NCBI RefSeq assembly: GCF_900089585.1
Contig: NZ_FLRH01000003.1
Coordinates: 1,411,001 to 1,475,000 of the forward strand
Direction: 5' to 3'
Source of the DNA: Micromonospora sediminicola
Lineage (GTDB): Bacteria; Actinomycetota; Actinomycetes; Mycobacteriales; Micromonosporaceae
Length of the DNA: 64,000 nucleotides
Of the stretch, positions 59,464-64,000 are shown piece by piece (within the stretch, counting starts at the first letter, position 1; each line of letters begins with the position of its first letter). The translations under genes were made by a program, and so were the position numbers. The notes below the pieces were generated by a model that did not search any database, was not told the DNA's origin, and saw nothing but the letters and a program-made list of their open reading frames with translations.

Positions 59464-60783
59464 TCACTCGGCCAGGGCGGCGTTCGCCCGGGCCATGAAC
59501 CGGGAGGTCGCGGATCGGGCGCCGGCCCGCTTGCCCCGGATGCTCTCGGCCGCCTCGATGAGCAACGTCCGCACCTTGGCGTGCCCCTTCGGCGGCGGCG
59601 CGGGCGCCGGGCCGGCCAGCTCGTCCAGCTCCACGCCCAGGCTCGTCACCCGCTTCTCGGCCCGGTCGGTCACGCCCGCGGCCACGTACGTGCGGACCTG
59701 GGTGCTGGGGTTCACTCCCCGCTCCACGCCGAGGATCCGGCCGGCCGCCACGTTGCTGGTGAGGAAGTTGAGCACGTCCACCACCACACCCGGGTGCCGG
59801 GTGCCGCGGAAACCGGCCCAGTACATCGACGCCCGGGGCCACTGCGCGGCCGGCGTGCCGGGGAAGGCGACCGCGCCCAGCTCGTCCTCGGTGAGGCGTT
59901 GCAACTCCGGCAGCTGGTGGGACCAGGCGAAGGAGGCCGCGGTGTGGCCGGTGACCACGAGCTGGCGGTTCAGTTCGCCGGTGTCCGCCTGCTCCACGAG
60001 CGCGGCGCTCGGGGTGACCCGGTCGAAGCGGGCGACCTCCCAGAACTCGAACCAGGAGAGCAGCTCCGCCGAGCTGAAGCCGAGCTGCCGCCCCTGGTAC
60101 AGCTCGCTGCCCTGGCCGCGCAGCCAGAGCCAGAGCGCCCGGTAGTCGCCGGAGGCGTCCATGGAGCCGGCCACCCGGTTACCGGACGACCGGGTGACCC
60201 GGGCGGCCCAGCGGGCGTACTCCTTCCAGGACATGCCGGTGCGCGGCTCGGGCTGGTCCAGCGAGCGCAGCAGGTCGCGGTTGTAGACCAGCGCCGCGTT
60301 GGTCTGGGCGGCGGGCACCGCCACGGTCCGCTCGTCCACCCGGCCGTAGCGGGCCAACTGCTCCGGCAGGTCGCGCAGGTCGAGCCGGCCGTCGTCGGCG
60401 TACGCGGTGAGGTCGAGCAGGATGTCGCGGCGGGTGTACTCGGTGAGCAGCGTGTCGTCGATCTGGAACAGGTCCGGCACGTTGCCGCCGGTGCCCTGGG
60501 TGGCGAGCCGGTCGTAGTAGCCGGCCAGCCCCTGCCAGGTGATCCGGAAGCTGACCCGGGGGTTCTGCTGGGTGTAGAGGCGCAGCGCCTGCTCGGTGGC
60601 CTGGGCCCGGCGGCTGCCGCCCCACCAGAACACCGACAGCTCGATCGGGCCGTCCTCGGCGGCCGCCTCCTCCTCCGGGGCGCAGCCGGCCAGTCCGGCG
60701 GCGAGCAGCGGCAGCCCGGTGAGCGCGCCGAGGAACCGTCGCCGGTCGAGGCCGGGACGGGGGACGGACCGTTCAGCGCGCAC
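59464..60783 (-). CDS. Extracellular solute-binding protein family 1, Tat lipoprotein, orphan
   Basis: 439 aa. The N-terminus has a Tat motif RRRFLG, hydrophobic core and lipobox GLAGC (Cys34), so it should be exported folded and lipid-anchored. The mature part opens ELSVFWWGGSRRAQATEQAL and has GNVPDLFQIDD, the sugar-binding SBP_bac_1 signature. GTG 60783 follows GGAGAGA. No permease or ATPase gene is near, so it must work with a transporter elsewhere, or as a sensor. Divergent from purC. Confidence 0.9.
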   Translation of the reverse strand: MRAERSVPRPGLDRRRFLGALTGLPLLAAGLAGCAPEEEAAAEDGPIELSVFWWGGSRRAQATEQALRLYTQQNPRVSFRITWQGLAGYYDRLATQGTGGNVPDLFQIDDTLLTEYTRRDILLDLTAYADDGRLDLRDLPEQLARYGRVDERTVAVPAAQTNAALVYNRDLLRSLDQPEPRTGMSWKEYARWAARVTRSSGNRVAGSMDASGDYRALWLWLRGQGSELYQGRQLGFSSAELLSWFEFWEVARFDRVTPSAALVEQADTGELNRQLVVTGHTAASFAWSHQLPELQRLTEDELGAVAFPGTPAAQWPRASMYWAGFRGTRHPGVVVDVLNFLTSNVAAGRILGVERGVNPSTQVRTYVAAGVTDRAEKRVTSLGVELDELAGPAPAPPPKGHAKVRTLLIEAAESIRGKRAGARSATSRFMARANAALAE

Positions 60784-60905
60784 GGTTCTCTCCGAAACTG
60801 GGGTGGACGGATCATTCCACCGGCCCCGGGCCGGGGTGTCAACGCCGGGCGGGACGGCCGGTGGGCGCGCCGGGCGGGCGGTCGCGCCCATGGTGTACTA
60901 GCGCC

Positions 60906-61739
60906 GTGGAACTTCTGCACTCGGGCAAGGTCCGGGACGTCTACGCCGACGGCGCGGACCTGATCCTGGTCGCCTCCGACCGCATCTCCATCTACGACGT
61001 GGCGCTGCCGACCCCGGTGCCGGACAAGGGCAGACTGCTCACCGCGCTCTCGCTGTGGTGGTTCGAGCAGTTGTCGGACCTGGTGCCGAACCACGTCATC
61101 TCCGCCACCGACGTGCCGGCGGAGTTCGCCGGCCGGGCGATCCGGTGCCGCCGGCTGGAGATGGTGCCGGTCGAGTGCGTGGCCCGGGGCTTCCTGACCG
61201 GCGGTGGCTTCGCCGAGTACCAGCGCACCGGCTCGGTCTCCGGCGTGGCGCTGCCCCGAGGGCTGGTGGAGGCGTCGATCCTGCCCGAGCCGATCTTCAC
61301 CCCGTCGACCAAGGCGCCCAAGGGTGAGCACGACGAGCCGATCACCTACGACCAGGTGGTCGACAAGGTGGGGCCGGAGACCGCCGAGCGGCTGCGGCAG
61401 ATCACCCTGGACGTCTACCGGCGGGGTGCCGAGATCGCCGCGGACCGGGGCATCCTGATCGCCGACACCAAGCTGGAGCTGGGCTGGGCGCCGGACGGCA
61501 CGCTGATGCTCGCCGACGAGCTGCTCACCTCCGACTCGTCCCGGTTCTGGCCGGCCGAGTCCTACCAGCCGGGCCGGGCGCAGTTCTCCTTCGACAAGCA
61601 GTACGTGCGGGACTGGGCCACCGGCAGCGGCTGGGACAAGCAGCCGCCGGCGCCGGAGGTGCCGGCGGAGGTCGTCGAGGCGACCCGGGCCCGCTACGTC
61701 GAGGTGTACGAGAAGCTCACCGGAAACCGTTGGGACTGA
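60906..61739 (+). CDS. purC: SAICAR synthetase PurC
   Basis: ATP-dependent step 7 of purine synthesis, joining CAIR and aspartate; 277 aa. Family signatures VPVECVARGFLTGGGF and ADTKLELGW are present, and the start HSGKVRDVYADG is typical. GTG 60906 is used. Only one base separates its stop from the VOC gene, an unusual partner; purC is otherwise alone here, apart from other pur genes. Confidence 0.95.
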   Translation: MELLHSGKVRDVYADGADLILVASDRISIYDVALPTPVPDKGRLLTALSLWWFEQLSDLVPNHVISATDVPAEFAGRAIRCRRLEMVPVECVARGFLTGGGFAEYQRTGSVSGVALPRGLVEASILPEPIFTPSTKAPKGEHDEPITYDQVVDKVGPETAERLRQITLDVYRRGAEIAADRGILIADTKLELGWAPDGTLMLADELLTSDSSRFWPAESYQPGRAQFSFDKQYVRDWATGSGWDKQPPAPEVPAEVVEATRARYVEVYEKLTGNRWD

Positions 61740-61740
61740 C

Positions 61741-62478
61741 ATGACGACGCGGCTTGTCCAGATCAACTTCAAGGCCCGCGACGAGGTCGCGCTGGGCGCG
61801 TTCTGGGCGAGGGTCCTTGGCTGGAAGACCTCCAGCGAGGCGCCCGGGGTGATCAACCTCGAACCGCCGGGCGTCCCGTATCCCGATCCCTCCGCCCTCT
61901 TCATCGACCTCGTGGTCTCCGCGGAACCCAAGACGGCGAAGAACCGGGTGCACGTCGACCTCGCCACCACCTCGCCGGAGCACCAGGCGGAGCTGGTCGC
62001 GCGGCTGACGGGCCTCGGCGCGACAGCCGTCGACATCGGCCAGGGTGACGTCCCGTGGACGGTCATGGCCGACCCGGAGGGCAACGAGTTCTGCGTGCTG
62101 GAGCCGCGCGAGGTCTACCGGGACACCGGGCCGATCGCCGCGGTGGTGGTCGACTGCGCGGACCCGCGGGAGATGGCGCGGTTCTGGGGCGAGGCGACGG
62201 ACTGGACCCGGCACGAGGTCACCGACCGGTACGCGTCACTGCGTTCCGCCGCCGGCGTCGGCCCCTACCTGGAGTTCGTCCGCAGCACCGACGCGAAGCC
62301 CGGGTGGAACCGCGTCCACCTCGACGTCCGCCCCTATGCCGGGGACGACCTGGCGGCCGAGGTGGCCCGGTTGCGCACGCTCGGCGCCACCGCCATCGAC
62401 CTGGGCGACCCCGAGATGCACTGGCGGGTCATGGCCGACCCCGAGGGCAACGAGTTCTGCGTCCTCACCCCGAGCTGA
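61741..62478 (+). CDS. Two-domain VOC (glyoxalase-like) protein
   Basis: 245 aa of two tandem glyoxalase/bleomycin-resistance modules, each ending WxVMADPEGNEFCVL. Such proteins bind small molecules or metals; some confer antibiotic tolerance, most are unknown. ATG 61741 starts one base after the purC stop and has no ribosome-binding site of its own, so it depends on translation of purC. The duplicated motif shows internal gene duplication. Confidence 0.85.
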   Translation: MTTRLVQINFKARDEVALGAFWARVLGWKTSSEAPGVINLEPPGVPYPDPSALFIDLVVSAEPKTAKNRVHVDLATTSPEHQAELVARLTGLGATAVDIGQGDVPWTVMADPEGNEFCVLEPREVYRDTGPIAAVVVDCADPREMARFWGEATDWTRHEVTDRYASLRSAAGVGPYLEFVRSTDAKPGWNRVHLDVRPYAGDDLAAEVARLRTLGATAIDLGDPEMHWRVMADPEGNEFCVLTPS

Positions 62479-62502
62479 GCCCTGCCCCCGCCCCGCCGCT
62501 CA

Positions 62503-62571
62503 CGATCTTGCACTTTCGGCCCGTGATCCGTCCGGAACGCCCCGGATGTCGGGGCAGCAAGTGCAAGATCG
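62503..62571. repeat. Intergenic hairpin CGATCTTGCACTT
   Basis: Perfect 13-base arms (62503-62515, 62559-62571) around a 43-base loop, between convergent gene ends at 62478 and 62590. Same CGATCWTG foot as the hairpins at 50684 and 51465. Confidence 0.75.
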
Positions 62572-62589
62572 CGAAGGTCGGGGGAGGGG

Positions 62590-64000
62590 TCAGTCTTCCC
62601 AGTTCAGGGTGCATTGGACGGCCTTGTGCCACTGGTGCAGCTCGCGGTCGCGGTGCGTCGGGTCCATGGCCGGCTCCCACTGGGCGTCGGAGCGCCACTT
62701 GTCCCGCAGCGTGGGCAGGTCGGGCCAGAAGCCGACCGCCAGGCCGGCGGCGTACGCGGCGCCGAGGCAGGTCGTCTCGGTGATCCGGGACCGCACCACC
62801 GGCACGTCGAGCACGTCGGCGAGGAACTGCATGAGCAGCGCGTTGCCGGTCATCCCGCCGTCCACCCGCAGCCGGCGCAGCGCCACGTCGGAGTCGGCGT
62901 TCATCGCGTCGACCACCTCGCGGGTCTGGAAGGCGGACGCCTCCAGCACCGCGCGGGCCAGGTGCCCCTTGGTGATGTAGCCGGTCAGGCCGGCGATCAC
63001 GCCCCGGGCGTCGCTGCGCCAGTGCGGGGCGAACAGGCCGGAGAACGCCGGCACCACGTAGCAGCCGCCGTTGTCGTCGACGGTGCGGGCCAGCTCCTCG
63101 ACCTGTGGGGCGGTGGAGATCAGGCCGAGGTTGTCGCGCAGCCACTGCACCAGCGAGCCGGTGACCGCGATCGCGCCCTCCAGCGCGTACACGGCCGGCT
63201 GACCCTCGATCCGGTAGGCCACGGTGGTGAGCAGGCCGTGCCGCGACGGCACCGGGCTGGCGCCGGTGTTGAGCAGCAGGAAACTGCCGGTGCCGTAGGT
63301 GCACTTGGCCTCGCCGGGCTGGAAGCAGGTCTGTCCGAACAGCGCGGCCTGCTGGTCGCCGAGCGCGCTGGCCACCGGCACCCCGGCGAGGACTCCGTCG
63401 GCGGTGCCGTAGACCTCGGCCGAGCAGCGGATCTCGGGCAGCATCGCGGCCGGGATGCGGAGCGCGTCGAGCAGCTCCGGGGCCCAGTCGAGGGTCTCCA
63501 GGTCCATCAGCAGGGTGCGGCTGGCGTTGGTGACGTCGGTGACGTGCCGCCCGGTCAGCTTCCAGATGATCCAGCTGTCCATCGTGCCGAACAGCACCTC
63601 GCCCCGCTCGGCCCGCTCGCGCAGCCCGTCGACGTGGTCCAGCAGCCACCGCAGCTTCGGGCCGGCGAAGTAGGTCGCCAGGGTCAGCCCGGTGCGGGCG
63701 CGCAGTCGCTCCTCGTCGTACGCCTCGGCCAGCTCGCGCAGCAGCGGGCCGGTGCGGGTGTCCTGCCAGACGATCGCGTTGGCCACCGGCCGACCGGTGG
63801 CCCGGTCCCAGACCACTGTGGTCTCGCGCTGGTTGGTGATGCCCACCGCGGCCAGCTGCTCCGGACCGATGTCGGCGCTCGCCAGCGCCTCGCGCACCAC
63901 GTGCTCGACGCATGCCCAGATCTCGTCCGCGTCGTGCTCGACCCAGCCGGGCCGCGGGAAGATCTGCCGGTGTTCGCGTTGGGCCACCGCGACGATCTCG
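62590..64000 (-). CDS. glpK: Glycerol kinase GlpK (5' partial)
   Basis: FGGY-family kinase making glycerol 3-phosphate. About 470 residues are visible; the frame stays open to the end of the window, so the N-terminus with its start is missing. Visible motifs: [64 protein letters not shown] and [10 protein letters not shown]. The GTG at 63987 is internal (the preceding codons read EIVA in frame). No glpF or glpD is seen on this side. Confidence 0.93.
   Translation of the reverse strand, partial: EIVAVAQREHRQIFPRPGWVEHDADEIWACVEHVVREALASADIGPEQLAAVGITNQRETTVVWDRATGRPVANAIVWQDTRTGPLLRELAEAYDEERLRARTGLTLATYFAGPKLRWLLDHVDGLRERAERGEVLFGTMDSWIIWKLTGRHVTDVTNASRTLLMDLETLDWAPELLDALRIPAAMLPEIRCSAEVYGTADGVLAGVPVASALGDQQAALFGQTCFQPGEAKCTYGTGSFLLLNTGASPVPSRHGLLTTVAYRIEGQPAVYALEGAIAVTGSLVQWLRDNLGLISTAPQVEELARTVDDNGGCYVVPAFSGLFAPHWRSDARGVIAGLTGYITKGHLARAVLEASAFQTREVVDAMNADSDVALRRLRVDGGMTGNALLMQFLADVLDVPVVRSRITETTCLGAAYAAGLAVGFWPDLPTLRDKWRSDAQWEPAMDPTHRDRELHQWHKAVQCTLNWED

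Noticed and set aside
59464..60783. Sugar ABC transporter operon
   Set aside because: Only the binding protein is present; no permease or ATPase follows, so only an orphan binding protein can be claimed.

Overview
The window is high-GC actinobacterial chromosome and most likely comes from Micromonospora or a close relative. It encodes MshB (mycothiol synthesis), a mycoredoxin, an AdnA-AdnB recombination helicase-nuclease pair, UvrD2, a WhiB7-type regulator with an AT-hook, the succinylase lysine route (DapC, DapD, DapE), an XRE/DUF397 pair and many leaderless genes. These are actinobacterial hallmarks. The family assignment rests on overall protein character and intergenic repeat style, and is inference. 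No prophage, insertion sequence, CRISPR array, rRNA or biosynthetic cluster was seen.

Layout. 1-3.84 kb: the end of a peptide-type ABC importer (two permeases, then the binding lipoprotein). 3.9-8.1 kb: a DPP IV-like peptidase, mshB and two small membrane proteins. 8.1-20.7 kb: a GNAT protein, ferredoxin fdxA, dapC, an M48 metalloprotease, tyrA, a SIMPL protein, a P-loop kinase, a large membrane-embedded hydrolase, a sugar acetyltransferase, dapD divergent from dapE, and a 53-residue protein. 20.9-22.3 kb: two LOG-family genes. 22.8-29.9 kb: adnA-adnB. 30.1-31.8 kb: a cold-shock protein and a DEAD-box RNA helicase. 32.5-35.7 kb: a sulfonate-type ABC importer with an Rrf2 regulator as last gene. 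35.8-39.4 kb: an M16 peptidase pair and nudC. 39.9-43.1 kb: DUF397/XRE pair and an MFS exporter. 43.2-57.2 kb: mycoredoxin, uvrD2, whiB7, an ABC1 kinase-like gene, a ThiF-like gene, a zinc-ribbon protein, two metalloproteases, a PDZ/Lon-like protease and a UPF0182 membrane protein. This block, with adnAB and nudC, resembles the mycobacterial Rv3193c-Rv3202c neighbourhood. 57.3-64 kb: an ECF sigma factor with a membrane partner, two initiator tRNAs, a Tat lipoprotein, purC, a VOC protein and most of glpK.

The most interesting structure is between the genes. (1) The whiB7 leader has an 84-codon upstream ORF, an intrinsic terminator and a competing antiterminator, a complete candidate ribosome-mediated attenuator. 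(2) The DEAD-box helicase ribosome-binding site lies wholly inside a 10-bp hairpin. (3) At least five families of long inverted repeats occupy intergenic spaces, mostly between convergent gene ends, including two related 40-52-bp near-perfect palindromes 7 kb apart and three hairpins sharing a CGATCWTG foot. (4) Eight genes have a TANNNT -10 hexamer 6-7 bases before the start codon and so look leaderless, including one divergent pair. (5) A TTCCTA-N9-TAGGAA palindrome lies before the sulfonate operon that carries its own Rrf2 regulator.

All calls are from reading the sequence; no alignment or database search was run.
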